Assembly: GCA_023238725.1 (NCBI GenBank)
Contig: CM041548.1
Coordinates: forward strand, 10,278,752 to 10,342,751
Origin: Scortum barcoo
Lineage: Eukaryota; Chordata; Actinopteri; Centrarchiformes; Terapontidae
DNA length: 64,000 nt
Direction: 5' to 3'
Shown: in pieces, positions 11,141 to 23,693 of the stretch
Position numbering within the stretch: position 1 is the stretch's first letter
Layout: every line of letters begins with the position of its first letter
The notes under the pieces: generated by a model
What the model was told of the DNA's origin: nothing
What the model saw: the letters and a program-made list of their open reading frames with translations, nothing else
Database searches by the model: none
Made by a program: the position numbers and the translations under genes

Positions 11141-11158
11141 GTGTACATCTCATCTCTT

Positions 11159-11162
<4 letters not shown>

Positions 11163-11207
<45 letters not shown>
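11163..11207. repeat. (TC)n microsatellite
   Basis: An uninterrupted TC dinucleotide run of about 22 units, preceded by a C/T-rich lead-in. Confidence 0.97.
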
Positions 11208-11208
<1 letters not shown>

Positions 11209-12517
11209 ATAATTATAGTTTCTGAGATAAATACCTATTATACTGGGTGAACATGACACACGGGTGTCTTTTTCTAGAGAAAGACCACACCTCAAACACT
11301 CCTCATTCCTGTCTTATATCTATAAATGCTGTCCTGTCCTGCACGCCACACTTGTTCTTGTTTTCCATGCCCCACCCTCCCTACCTCTTTTCCATCTCCC
11401 CTCTATCAGAGTCATTCAAACTTCAGACCAGACTTCGTAGAGTTATCTGAAACCTTCCATGAGTAAACCCCCCCCCCCACAAACAAAATCTGGTTTGACC
11501 CAGTCCAGATTCATCAGTCTTATCCAGATACCCTACTAAACCTGCTTCTTGAACAGATCCCAGAGCAGAGCAGCAGCACAGCTTCAATCAAAGCCAAGTG
11601 AAATCAGCTGGTCTGGTGTTTAGTCAAAATGGAAAGCTGCAGACTCTCAGTGTCTCCATCAGAGCTGGGTTCTGAACCTGTTTTTGCACAAAGCATTCAG
11701 CTAAGGTAATGGGTTTGACGCATCTGAATGGGATCAGTGATGTAAATGACCTTCGTCATCATGGTCATTATGTTCAGGATCGACGTTTAAACTACTGAAG
11801 TGATTAGATTGCTCATTGGATTGTCAGAGTCACTCAGCTGTGAATTGTGTATTATCAGACCAGCCTTTGAACACTGTGCTTATTTAGTCTCTTGAGAAAT
11901 AAGGTTAGTGTAAATTATATTATAACCTTATGGGTTAAAGTTTATGCGTAAAGAACTACAGACTCAAACTGAAACACGGACACACCTGCACGTAGTCAAG
12001 AATCAGCTCAAGTTTCCATTGTGAGGACAACTTTAGCGTGAGTACTGCTCTGACCTTACTCTGCATTTAATGGATTCAGTTAAGATTAAGTTAAGACAAG
12101 TTAATTCTTGAAATCTAAGTAAAAACTTATGAATATTAATCATTTATATGGTTTGAAGAATCTGTCATTTTATTTGTTTAAATAATGCCCTGGCTCAAGT
12201 GTAAAAAATATTTTGTATATTTAGGTATATCTCTACAGTGTTGTATTGATCTACCACAGCTATGGGTCATTTGTATGTTTTTTTTATATTAAAACTTCCA
12301 ATTTAATGTATTTTTGCACATGGTATGTTATTTTGAATGAAGCCTCAAAAACAAATGGCTGACTCTCAGAAGGCCTTTTTAATAAGTGTTTGTGTGTGTG
12401 TGTATGTTGTCTTAGACTTCCATTGTCTTTTATATATGTTTAACTGCTAATGAGAAAAAAGAGTGCAGATCAGACTCTAAGGTTGATATGCTGATGAACC
12501 TTTGGAAATATAGTATT

Positions 12518-12640
12518 ACTGTGATCTCTGGCTCCACCTCCTGCAGTAATGGCTCATCTTAACAAAAGGTCCTCGTTAACCTGCAGTGCACGCCCTCTGA
12601 TGTCCTATTGTCTCAGCAGGACTTATATCAACAGCTGGCC
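12518..12640 (+). promoter_or_regulatory. Conserved upstream block of forkhead copy 2
   Basis: Inverted counterpart of 6520-6640, with most words shared (GTGATCTCTGGCTCCAC, CCTGCAGTAATGGCT, AAAAGGTCCTCGTTAACCTG). About 45 bp of extra sequence lies between this block and the ATG compared with copy 1. It is the left end of the inverted-repeat arm containing the gene. Confidence 0.4.
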
Positions 12641-12730
12641 ACTTCAGGTCCACTTCTGCTCTCTCTGAGGTTGTGATCACACTACACTCTGTGTGCGGGA
12701 CTTGACTCCTTCGAATCTTCCACAAACAAG

Positions 12731-13812
12731 ATGCAGAACAGGACGGAGAAGTTTGGAGCTCAGCCGCTCTTTGCCCCAGGCAGCTGCTCTCAGCAACATC
12801 TGTTCAGGAAGAGCACCACCTACCTGGCTAAGATCGCTGTTGTCCTCCAAAATGCTCCAGACAAGATGCTCACTTTTACTCGGGTAAGAGAGTTGAGTTG
12901 TCGACAAGAATAATGTCGTGTTTAAATTTTAACAACCCTAAATTTAACTTCAACCTGATGTTTTGCAGTTGATGGACGCTCTGACAACATCCATATCTGA
13001 AAACAGAAAATCAGTTGTCAACAATATCAGAGTGTGTTTATCAGCCAATGCTTGTTTTGTCAAGGTAAGTTTTCATTTCACACATTCATCTTTCAAATAA
13101 ACTATTAATTATTTGATGAAAGGAACAACTCAGCCTCTGTCTCTAAAAGTCCTGTTTTTTGTTTTTTTTTCAGGTTCCATTGGACCCAAATTCACTGGAC
13201 AGTAAGAAAAACTACTGGAAACTAGACTCCAGTCAGATCACAGCAAAGATGGTGCGTCGTCACTTCAAAGGAATCCTGCAGTTCTTCCCTGAGTTGGCCG
13301 CCAAAGTGGAAACGGAGAACACGAGCAGACCATCAGAGAGACGCTCAGCTCTCTGCTCTCCTGAGCCTGAGCCGTGCAGAGCCGTTCAGATCAGGTGTGA
13401 GGTGAAGTTCAGCAGTCCTTTCTCCATCGAATCCCTCCTGAAGAGAGACAGTCCCCCTGCTCGGGCCTCCAGAGCCTCTCCTCTGTCCAGTGTGCCCATC
13501 AGAGAGGAGCAGCAGCCTCGGCCCACACACAGGGGAGTCGGGACAAAGAGGAGCCTCAGCTGGGACTCTGAGGAGCCTTTCCTCCTTCGGGCTTCAGCTG
13601 GAAGTTCCCACATCTGCTCAACAGGGGGCAGCACACACCACAGACTCACTGCTGATGGAGCTGTTAAACCCATCAAGAGTGTGAGCACTGAGGCCTCACT
13701 CCCCGTCTACACAAGAGCCGGTGCTGCTCCTTATTTCACCAGCACACACAGCAGTTACATCACTTACTCTGTACCCGCATTTACCCATGATGCTCTGCAT
13801 TTTCGTTTGTAA
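12731..13812 (+). CDS. Divergent forkhead-domain protein, copy 2 (295 aa, three exons)
   Basis: Exons 12731-12883 (51 codons, donor CGG|GTAAGA), 12969-13064 (32 codons, acceptor TTTTGCAG, donor AAG|GTAAGT), 13174-13812 (212 codons plus stop), all phase 0. Residues about 28-118 match the forkhead fold: TTYLAKIAVVLQNAPDKMLT, then ENRKSVVNNIRVCLSANACF and VKVP as in the canonical ENR(K)GWQNSIRHNLS.N.CFVKVP, then NYWKLDSSQITAK. The recognition-helix Asn is kept but His is Val. The third exon is identical to copy 1 over about 206 residues except one residue near the end (R for W), and has an eh1-like FSIESLL of the kind that recruits Groucho/TLE. In contrast exons 1-2 differ strongly from copy 1. 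It is probably a nuclear transcription factor. FoxH1-like wing spacing is suggestive only. Confidence 0.75.
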
Positions 13813-13854
13813 TTTTTTTTTTGTATACAAATTGCACTTTTCTATGTTTGTTTT

Positions 13855-14233
13855 TTTTTTTTTTTTGAGTGGCATCAACACTCTGGGGAGATTTTTCTTC
13901 AAATTCAGACACATTCAAAATCACACAAGGCCCGTAAATGGTCTCGTGTCATTGTGTCATCTTATGTTTGTAGCTCTCTTTTGTTGGTTAAACACAGATA
14001 TTCACAAATCCTGAAGTTCTGCTTGATGCAGACCTGGTGGGACAAAAGATTATGATGTTTACAGATTAGCAATTTGTAATATGGCCAGGATATTTTTATA
14101 GACTGTTTTTACAATGTTGCATTTGTTTGAGGTCAATCTCTGACCATAAGAGGGCAGCATAGTGTTTCAAAGTTTATCTTGAAATACAAACATTGTCAAC
14201 ACACTCCTTTGTATAAAACTCAGAAGAATTAAA
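13855..14233 (+). other. Putative 3'UTR of forkhead copy 2 with ATTAAA signal
   Basis: Similarity to copy 1 stops within a few bases of the stop codon, so the two genes have unrelated 3' ends. T-rich tracts follow. The first plausible poly(A) signal is ATTAAA at 14228-14233, followed by T/GT-rich sequence. Confidence 0.35.
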
Positions 14234-17200
14234 GATGTTGCCCTTCTACATCCTGGTACTTTTGTCCCGCTTAATATGATTTTGTCAAACACTATCAATA
14301 TTAGATTTTCTATTTCAGTCATAGCAGTACTTTTGTGTTCCTCTTAACCCCACCTGAAAATCTAGGCCATGCCACGTTAAGAGTGCAAATAGATTAACTA
14401 CAACAGCTTACAGTGCACGCCACGATTAAATGCACCAAAAAAACATATCAACCATGCGAACTGGTGTCAGTTGTCAAATATGAACCTTGTTCCCAGAGGC
14501 TGCAGTCGCCCTATTTATTCGGTGACATAATACTGAGGTGAGTGACCACGGAGACAAGGTTAAGGTGAGCAAATATGTAGTAGATGAAATGTATTTACTT
14601 TTCTATTTACAGCACATCTGAACCCCAAGGTACATGGTGTGAACCATGACCTACTTAATGCATATGCAGAGCATGAATATTGTATTAATAAATAATAAAA
14701 TGAGGTAGAAACGTCATGTGATTTAGAATCATGTAAAGGCAAGAAGAGTTTTTTTCCCTCATTTTTTTTATCAAGAAAAATGCAAACTTAACTAAATGTG
14801 AAGTCTGATTGGATGAATTTGTATGCTCAGTAATTTTGAAAAACATCGATACACAGTGTAATGCAATGCCTTATGCAACTTCAAACACTCTTTATACACT
14901 GTAGGGTGGAGCTGCAAACATTCAGGGATTTAGTCGGGATAGAAAGGCCAAGAGTCAGGGATTATGGGAAAAAAAACATACACCTGCCTGTACAGAAGCT
15001 TTTTATATGCTGTATTGACGGACTTTCATGTAGTACAAACACTCACCTGGAGTGTCTCCTTTTCCATCGCCGCATGTTGCTGTTAGGTCATAAACACAGC
15101 CATAAATACAGGCTTGGTAGCGAGTGGTTAGGCTGGGTGTAAATATTGTGTTTGCAGCCAGAAACACACTAGAAGGCCAAAGAATGTGCATATGTAGGTT
15201 TTTTTCCCCGTTTTTTTAAGTTTACATCTGCATTCAGAGTTATGTTGTCCAGTGAGGCAAGTGTATAAATCAACATTTATGTGTAACTGTGACAGTATGG
15301 AGGCAGCAGATTTAAATCATAAGCCCCCACATACCATGTTGAATGTCAGCCGTCACAGCTAATTGGTGGTTAACAGGCCTTAAATCATATGGTGGGTTTC
15401 CAAATGTGAAATGCTGTGTGTCTCAGCACGGGGAGAGATTCTGCTTTATTTCCATCATCATGCAGCGCTTTTGGCTTTTGAAGCAAATATTTCAACAGAC
15501 TGAGTCAATTTACGTCATATTATTTCATTCTTATCCATTTTATCCCCCAACTTGATGGCCCTAACAATGCTTGAAATGTCGCACAGATAGCATCAGAGCA
15601 TGTGAGTCTTGTGTAGTCGAAGGCAAACCGAGGGAGGTCTGTCATGAGACAAGAATCTTGCCAGACAGAGGGCAAGGAAGAGGAGTTGGGTGAGCTCAGC
15701 ATTTGGCACCGTATGCCCACGACATACTTCCACCCTGTGGGATTACTGGTGGACGACCTAGATTGTGATGCAGCCCTCCTGCCCTCCATCGTTCTTTTTT
15801 TTTTTCCCTCTCCCTCCCGCTGACTGGTCAACAGAGATTACAGTCAGAGAGCAGAGCCTGGCAGTCAGACAGGACGGCTGAGCATGTGACTGGCCGAGTG
15901 ACACGCTGAGGGACGGGAGACAAAAACACGCTTCTCTTCCCTTTTTCTTCACTGCTTCCCATTTTCCTCTCCCCTCCTTTATCCCTTGTGCTTTTCTGTA
16001 ACTTACATATTTCCTTTTTTTCCTCCAGGGCAGAATTTCTTTGGGATGTATCGTCAAGCCCTGTCCCAGAATGAAAAAAGGCCACAAGCCAGACACAGTG
16101 ACTGCTTTGTTCTCAGCGAGCCCCCGCTTTCACTGTGACAAACAGAATTTCAAGTTGCCGAGAAAATGATAGCAGGAGATTGAGCTGACGAGATTTCCTT
16201 TGATTGCACAATCAGAGGAAACCGGAGCTTGTCTACTGTTAAGGATTAACTTCACTTGCTGGTTTGTATGTACTGATTGAGCAAACTGGTTCACGCATTA
16301 ATCCCCTGAATGCTGTTTGTGCAGAGGATCCTCACTGTATTTGCTGTCCGTGGCCGCCGTCGCTCTGGGTGTCACAGATTTCCTGACCTACGAGCTGCTT
16401 CTTTCATCTTCTCACACAAACCCTTAACTCACAATTTACCTTTGCGATTGCAGTTCTGATGTTAGGCCTCACCCCTGACCAAAACATGGCTCTCATCTCT
16501 GGTGAAATAAAACTCTGAGGCCAATTACACGAGCGCATGCACGGCGGCGTTCAAACATCCTGATGCTCCCATTTTGATGATTTGTTAGGGTAATAAAGCT
16601 CCTGTTGCACCAGCACCACTCGCTGCATGACCCACTGTGTGAATCTGTGTGTGTGTGAGTATGTGTGTGCGTCCGTCTACATTTGAGGTTAATCTCTTGA
16701 CAGTTGCTCCGCAGCTTGTTTACATGTGGGCCGGGAAACACCATGGGCGCCCGCTGCACCGAGGACAAACGCACTAAAATTAGCCCTCAAACTTCCATTT
16801 CCTCCCATTTGACAGAGGAGTCTCTGGAGTAATGAACAAACATCTTGTGACAATATTAGTGACTGTTTCATGATTTGTACTATTGTAGCAAATACTTAAA
16901 AAAAACAAACAAACATACAATTGAATGTAAAATATTACAGCAACAGTATTATTATGTTATGTAATTGCTATTTGTCATGCACTGCCATGTAAAAATAGCA
17001 CTTTAACGGTGTTACAGGTTATGAAAAGGCTGATTTAACTACTTTATATATTGCTGAGTGATTTAACCTGGAATAACACATCTTTTTTTTTTTTTTTATG
17101 ATGATTGCATCTTGTTTTTTGAGTAAGAATCTTCTTCTGCAATAGTAACTAATGGTAGTAGAATTAAAAGTTGTCTAATGTCTAATGTAATAAATGTAAT

Positions 17201-17479
17201 GAAATTAAAAGTTGAATATTTCCCAGTAAAGCAAAACTGAAGCAGAATATCCCAAATTTGTTCTCTCTAACCTCTGGTAACACTGTGGGAAATACACATG
17301 GTTTAATGTAAACCAGGTGAAATGTGATAGAGTGCTTGTTTGTTGCAGATGACTTTCCTTAAAGGGACAGTGGATTATAAAAATCCAGCACACAGAGTCT
17401 CCCTGAGGTATCCTGAAGGTGTGGAGCTCGGATGTAAGAGGATAAACAAGCTCCACGTTGACATCCGCCCACAAACAAA

Positions 17480-17700
17480 CAAACAATCGGGGCAGTCACG
17501 TCGCGCTCGTCCTCTCCGACTCGGCCACGCCCCCTCCCGGCAGCAGCTGTCATCCCGAAGCCACTTAATCATCAACACATCCTGCTCATTCGTGTGCTGC
17601 CTTCACGTCCCGCACGTATAAACGCGGGGTCACACATCATTTCAGCGATGGCACTGTCTTTGTTGTCGTTAATGTGGCCGCCTGCTAGTGCTGTCACCTC
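17480..17700 (+). promoter_or_regulatory. GC-rich island with TATA and ACGT-core motifs
   Basis: A CpG-dense patch in otherwise AT-rich DNA. It has a CRE-like TCACGTCG, TTCACGTCC and GCACGTATAAACG; TATAAA is at 17617-17622. ATG at 17648 opens a short reading MALSLLSLMWPPASAVTS followed by TAA, too close to the expected start site to be convincing. The patch looks like a promoter or enhancer without an obvious gene. ndrg1 exon 1 is about 6 kb downstream on the same strand. Confidence 0.3.
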
Positions 17701-17849
17701 GTAAAGATAACATAGTTGGACAATAACACAGTAAAACAGCGGAAATAATCTACATTTAGTAGATAAAAAGAAACATTTTATTATGTTTTATGATGATGCA
17801 CCCTTTGACAGTAATATAATAGTATTCCTCTGACCCACATCTGTCCTAA

Positions 17850-17990
17850 TTTCCCAGGTTTGAGTACTTTTATTGAAGTATCTCCTTAAGAAGTCATTTG
17901 AGGTACTTATTTACTTGAGTATTTCCATGTCATGCCACTTTATACCTCTACTCTGCTGTATTACATGCCACTGTAAAGCGAACTAATTGT
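17850..17990 (+). repeat. Percomorph interspersed repeat fragment
   Basis: Contains GAGTACTTTTATTGAAGTAT and TTTACTTGAGTATTTCCATG, words of a very common percomorph repeat. A second copy is at 58200-58430. Non-coding. Confidence 0.5.
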
Positions 17991-18984
17991 ACTTTTGAGT
18001 CAGCAACATTTTTCTACACAATGCCTTTACACACAAAACACATCAGATCAAAATCAAATCAGAACTCACAAAATGATCATATAAATGAGTTGAGATTAGC
18101 TTGACCTCAACAAACTATAGCGTTAAATGCTACTACCATATCAATGCTTTTGAAATATAACATATAAAAGCAACATACATCATGTTGACTTTTTGTCAAG
18201 AAAAACATCTGAACACTTCCTCCACCACTCTCCTTTTTTTCTAATCACAGAAGCATTATTTTCAACAGACCCTGAAGGCAACATTACACACACCCTGAAT
18301 AAACCCTTGCAGTGGTAACTTTGAAAGTGCTGTGAAAAGTGCTGGTGCAACCTAAAATAGTTTGAAGTTCTATTTTTTACATCCACACACAGGGATTGCA
18401 CCATTAAGGGAACGTAACCTTATTATAATACACAAGATATGTAGTCGTTTATTTGTGTCCTCATTTGAAGAACTGATTTTACTTAGAAATTGAAAATAAC
18501 AGTCCTTCACAAGAGCATCTCAGTAGAAAAGCCCTATTTGATATGCAAATCATGTTACTTTTCATGTAATAAAAGTTAAAAAAAGAACTAAAAAACAAAA
18601 AAAATGAACAACACTGATAAGTGTTTATGGTTGTATGAGTGACCTTTGATTTACGACACGGGTATTATGGGATTATACTGCAGACTTTTGAAAAGAGTGC
18701 TGTTTTTTTATCCTCACTGTAAGGTTGATAAGAAATAATTAACAGCTGGGCTATCTGGGTCACCAACTAATTCCAAGCATCAACAACATTTAAACACAGT
18801 GAAGCAGTGCTTCGAAAACAGACTGTAAATCATTGAAAATATGGCCCAGTATTTACTCCTTGGAGCAGTGCAGCGGGGTATGTCTTGGGCTGAGTTAATT
18901 GGCTGTAAGTTTTCCTTGGCCCAGAATGAATCTGTAATTTTGAGGACACTTGGTCAAAGGAAATACATTACAAATGATTTAAGG

Positions 18985-19245
18985 TAAAAAGGTGTGGTTT
19001 TACTGGAGGTTATGTGCTGGGCTATTTCATAGAGAGGAGCAGTAACTTCCTGAAGTTTCCGCTAGTTGCCTGGAAGGTTAGATTAATGAGTTTTAAAGGT
19101 GTTGGTAGAGCGACTCTGTTACCCTCAGACAGACACAGGCTAACTTTCCAGTCTTTATGCTAAACTGCACTGCTGCTGGCTTCAGCTTGCCCACAAACAT
19201 GAGAGCGGTATAAATCTTCTCATCGAACTCTTGAGAAGAAATGAA
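18985..19245 (-). mobile_element. Copy 1 of a palindromic repeat family (partial)
   Basis: Carries GGTTATGTGCTGGGCTATTT, GGAGCAGTAACTTCCTGAAG, GCTAGTTGCCTGG and an end with CATGAGAGCGGTATAAATC. These words recur in the elements at 47670-48068, 48905-49395 and 60765-61225. This copy keeps mainly one half of the palindrome. Confidence 0.55.
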
Positions 19246-22200
19246 ATTATTCCTTTAAAGAAATACAGATGTTGTTGTGGAACCTTCTGTCACTATTTTC
19301 CAGTGTTTCACTCGCCATGTGTTGTTCAGAGGTAATGAGGTACTCTAACTCCCCTGTCCATAATCCAATTTATTCCACTGTGTGTGACCTCTCGCCCACT
19401 CGCTCATTCCCATTCTGATGCCCCCTCTCCACTCACCCACAGCATACCACCATCCCATATCCATTTCATCGAACATCCCCTTACCCAACTTTAACAATAA
19501 AAAATAATAAAAACAGCTGTGTCCACAGTTTATATATAAACCCTGTTGTTCCACAGCACATCAGCTAATTTTCCTCGGTGGAGGATGAGTGAAAACAGAG
19601 CCCACCTGTGACACAGCAGGGGCTATTATCACAGTCTTCCCTCTGTACGTCACCAGACACAGACCAGCCCTTTAATACATCAGAAAGAGGCCCATGACAG
19701 GAATTAGGCTTTTTATTTGACCATCAGGCTCCAATAATCCCAATCTACTTGAATCAAGCTGTGGACTGAACATCCACTCAGTAGTTCATATCTCTGTGCT
19801 TGAGTTTGAACACAGAACGCAGTCTCACCCACCAGCTTGCGTCCTGTCATCCTGACCTCACATATTTTTCTCAGAAATCAAAACAGAGACTGGTTAGGTG
19901 CAGTTTCCACTTTAGTAACCCGGTCCAACTTTGTCTGTAAAAGCTGACCTGCTGCTGCTTTAATGCACTGCTCCTGCCAGGTCTACAAGCAGAAAGTGTT
20001 CACATGCTTGAATAAGTAACACATGGGAAGGAAGTGTGCTTAATGTTATACGCACCATTAAGCAACAGCAATTTGCAGATGCATCCATATTTAATTTTCA
20101 CACACACAGCTACAGCCGAGTACTATAAATTCACACATAACACTGCGTAAATAACCCACTGGAGTCAACTCACTGTAGAGTGTCATCAGTACCCACTGTG
20201 CCTTGGCATGTTTACTGCGTCCAAAATTGGTGCTGGTGATAAAGATATTAGCGCTGCGATGGAGAACTTGATGAACGGTGACTGTGGGAGGATTATGTTA
20301 GCTCAAGTCAACTCTCTGTTTGTTTATCTTTTCTTATGCAACACAGAATGCACCCGGTTAGTTGCATACTGGTCATTCATGCAACCACCGTCCCCTTTGT
20401 GTCCAGTCACACAGCTGGCGGCGACGATTCTCCTTTCAACCCAAAGATTTACTGAGCTTTTGATTGACATTAAAAGACAACTATGCCTATCAGGTTGTCA
20501 CTTGAGTGCATTGTACGTTATAATTTGTAATGAACATGCTTTAATTCGTTACCCGTCTTGTGCCTTTGCCTTTCTTAGAAAAGGCAGAAGGTTGCTCATG
20601 CCTTTTTAAGATGCGGTCTTTAATGATTACATAGGCTCGTTTGTCTCGCTGCTTTGAGAATGTGTCAGCTGACTGTCAGAGTGGTTATGTGACTGTAAAC
20701 TGCTTTTATTAACAACAAGTCCGAAAAACAAATGATAGCAACTAAAAAGGTGACTACTATATCTCAGTAACATTTACCCAGCCTGGTTTGTCATTCAGTA
20801 ACAACCTTATCAACATCAAGAGAAAACAGGACAGCTTTATCACAATTACTGCACCTTCTTGAGATAATCAATATTGAATGTAGGGCAAACTCAAGAAAAC
20901 TTCATAACAAAACCATTGAGGAGCTGGAACAACCGCTGCTGTTTTACAGCCAGATAAAATTACACTGGGTTTATTTGTCTTTTGACCTATAATAAGGTGC
21001 AATACAAGCTGCATAAATTCATAAAATTCCAGGTGCAGACTGATAGGGAGTGTAAGAGATCTCTGTTTATGATAGAAAACCACAAAATATGCTCACAAGC
21101 CAAAAATGATCACTTGAAGAGACAAACGAAACAAAACTGGGCCACAGCTTGCTTGTAATTATTCATCCGGACAGGCCAGGTGGAAAGTAACTTTTCAACT
21201 TATTTGTTATTTTAACAAAAAGTTTTGTAAAGATTTACCACTGAGGTCAACAGACACTGTCTGTTTTACAACACTAATGTTGTCTTGCACCTCTCTAAAA
21301 GTACAATGCAGGCATACCTTTCTGCACAGCTCACAAACTTACACCACTTTAAAGACCATTTACTACGTGGCCTCACACACATTTCGTATCATGTGCGTCT
21401 GAATCACCCATTGTGGTTACAAAGCCGTTGCATCACCTTGGCTGTCACAACTTGTTGAGTCTGACCTAAAGGAGGGGGCCCCACAAAGACTCTGGGAAGG
21501 GCGTGTGTGTCGACTAAAGGTGAGCAAGGAGCAGATGTCAGGAAACAGCCTGTGATCACATCATCATATTGCACCTAACGCAAAAGTATTTGCTGCACAG
21601 TATTCAGCCGTGGTCAGTGGATTGGACGAGATCTGACCTTCAGTGCAGCCTTTTATTATCTGCTCTGTTTGCTGTGAACAGCCGTGCGTTGTGGTTATGA
21701 ACTCGGAGATCAAACACTCTTCAACTGGGTGACACCTGACAGCTTCAGCTGGTGTTAGCACTGAAAATATAGTATAAGTTTATTGTATTAGTAGAAGAGG
21801 CAAAATGAGAAGACGAAAAGAGGAATAAGGCAAACACAGACATAAAAATCAGGATCTAATTTGCTCTGTTGTTCCCTGAAGATTTCAGTGTTCAAAACTT
21901 GTGCAGTAGTGTCCTTAGTGTCCATGTCCTTACATCACCTCATCTACTGATTAAAAAAAGCTCCCAGAAATCACTGCACACACTACGAATAAGAATAGCT
22001 TCACTTGTATAGTAAGTTTTAAAAATGAAGTCGACAGAGTGCTTCGCTGGATGAAAATAAGAAAACTAAGTAAGACAAAATCAATAAGAAGTCACGACGC
22101 ACGTAAAGGGTGATGAGGTGAGGCCACACCTGGGGACCCGAGGAGCTCTGGCCTTGCTGTATGTGCTTTGTAAAGGCTGCCAGCTGCTCCCGCAAACTCC

Positions 22201-23693
22201 TGCAATCAGCCAGGTGAAAGTCCACTGGCTTTTTATCAACTATTGAGACACTCTGCGACCCACATATGCTGCACTAAGTCTGTCACAGTTGGCACACCAG
22301 CAAATGTGAACTTTGTTTCGCAATGATAGCTGGACAGGAACCATGGAGTCAGACGCCTGAACTCACACACGGATGCTCACTGTGTAGTGTTTTTATTAAT
22401 GGCCAGAATATTTTTTTTTGCGTGACTTCTGTCTATCTGTATCGCCCCTCCCACGTTTGGCAATAAAAATGAGCATAGCGGTTATATTTTTCCCCTCCAA
22501 TGTGCCTATTGTCCGACGGGTTCCTATTGAGGGCCTCACATTACAAGCCCACAGTGCGCCTATTGTGTCTTGACAAGGACCTTTCACACACTCATCTCCA
22601 ATACTAGCACTTATTTCACAGTGTAACACAGTCAGACCCTTGCAGGTGTGGAAATTTCCATGTGGAGCCCTGTGCCGTGGCAGATGCTTAGTAAGTGAAA
22701 CCAATGGATCTGGGATCACAAACAACATGCTAAGGGGATGCTGAGGCCTGCATTTATATACACACACTCAGATTACATGTGCTGCGTGCTGTTAAACAGT
22801 GTCAAACCACAAAGAGGGCATTCAACGCAGGCACTGTTTCAGATTAGATATCCATTTGAAGTCACTTGCAGAGAGGATTGCTTTCCCTCAAGGTAAGAGC
22901 ACAGCAGCTCGCACAGCTCTTACTCATTATGGCATCTGTGGGACAAGCTAACTTTGATTAGACTATTGCAAGCAGTTTGCTATCAAGGAAAAGCGACGCG
23001 ATCCAAGGAGAGGGAAGGGCTTCCCTTTGTACAGACTTATCTTCCTTTGGCGTGAAATCAAGGTTGCAGGCCTGGCTGTATTCCTGGTCCCTCAGCCTTG
23101 TACATGGCTCAAACACATCTTAAAACAATGTCAGCTGTTGGGGTTGGAGCGCAAAAAACACCACCGTGACACTGTTGTGTAAAAGGCGTATGAATTATAG
23201 TTCACAGTAGACTGAGAAAGAAAAAAAAAAAAGACGAGCGGCCTCAGCCAAGATTCCTGTCCACACCCAGCTCAGGGAGAGAAGGAGCCCTGCTACACCA
23301 AAGTGATCACCACCCAGCCAGGAAAGCAGACGATCAGATGTGTCACATCAGGATAGCACAAAGAGATGACACATCCCACTTCCAGCTAAAGTGTTAAGTC
23401 AGCAGCCATGAGGGGAGAAAAAAAAAACACCACATCCCAAATATAAGTTAAAGATGGAAAAGCAAAAAGTGAGAAGAGGATTGCAGGAGATAAAAAGCCT
23501 CACAGGGAGTTTGGTAACACTAATGATATATGATAATAGGGGGAGAAGCAGGAGGAGAACAGGGAGGGGGGTAACAATGTGTGTGTGTATGAAGAGGGGG
23601 GGTGTTATTATCTCCTCCAGTGTTTTACCCATGAGTCGCCGTCAGCAGCTTCCTCAGCCGCGCCGCTGCTCTCCATCCCACAGCTGCTGTTGC

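Larger units (their letters stand above)
10225..12515. other. Intergenic stretch between block B and forkhead copy 2
   Basis: AT-rich, with no supported gene. It holds a probable DNA-transposon remnant near 10960-11140 and a (TC)n microsatellite at 11163-11207. The longest ORFs are under 70 codons and look random. Confidence 0.6.
14240..23690. other. Long gene-free stretch upstream of ndrg1
   Basis: No exon with recognisable homology was found. The longest ORFs (133 codons at 20208-20609 plus; 123 codons at 22396-22767 minus) have no recognisable domain. It contains a percomorph repeat at 17850-17990, a GC-rich promoter-like island at about 17480-17700, one copy of a palindromic repeat family at 18985-19245, and pyrimidine-rich tracts at about 15790-16030. 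It may hold distal regulation for ndrg1. Confidence 0.55.

Noticed and set aside
17648..17704. Short ORF starting in the GC island (MALSLLSLMWPPASAVTS)
   Set aside because: The ATG lies only about 30 bases after the TATA box, at the expected start site, and the frame closes after 18 codons.
20208..20609. 133-codon plus-strand ORF in the gene-free stretch
   Set aside because: No domain recognised, no flanking splice sites or promoter; length is possible by chance in 64 kb.
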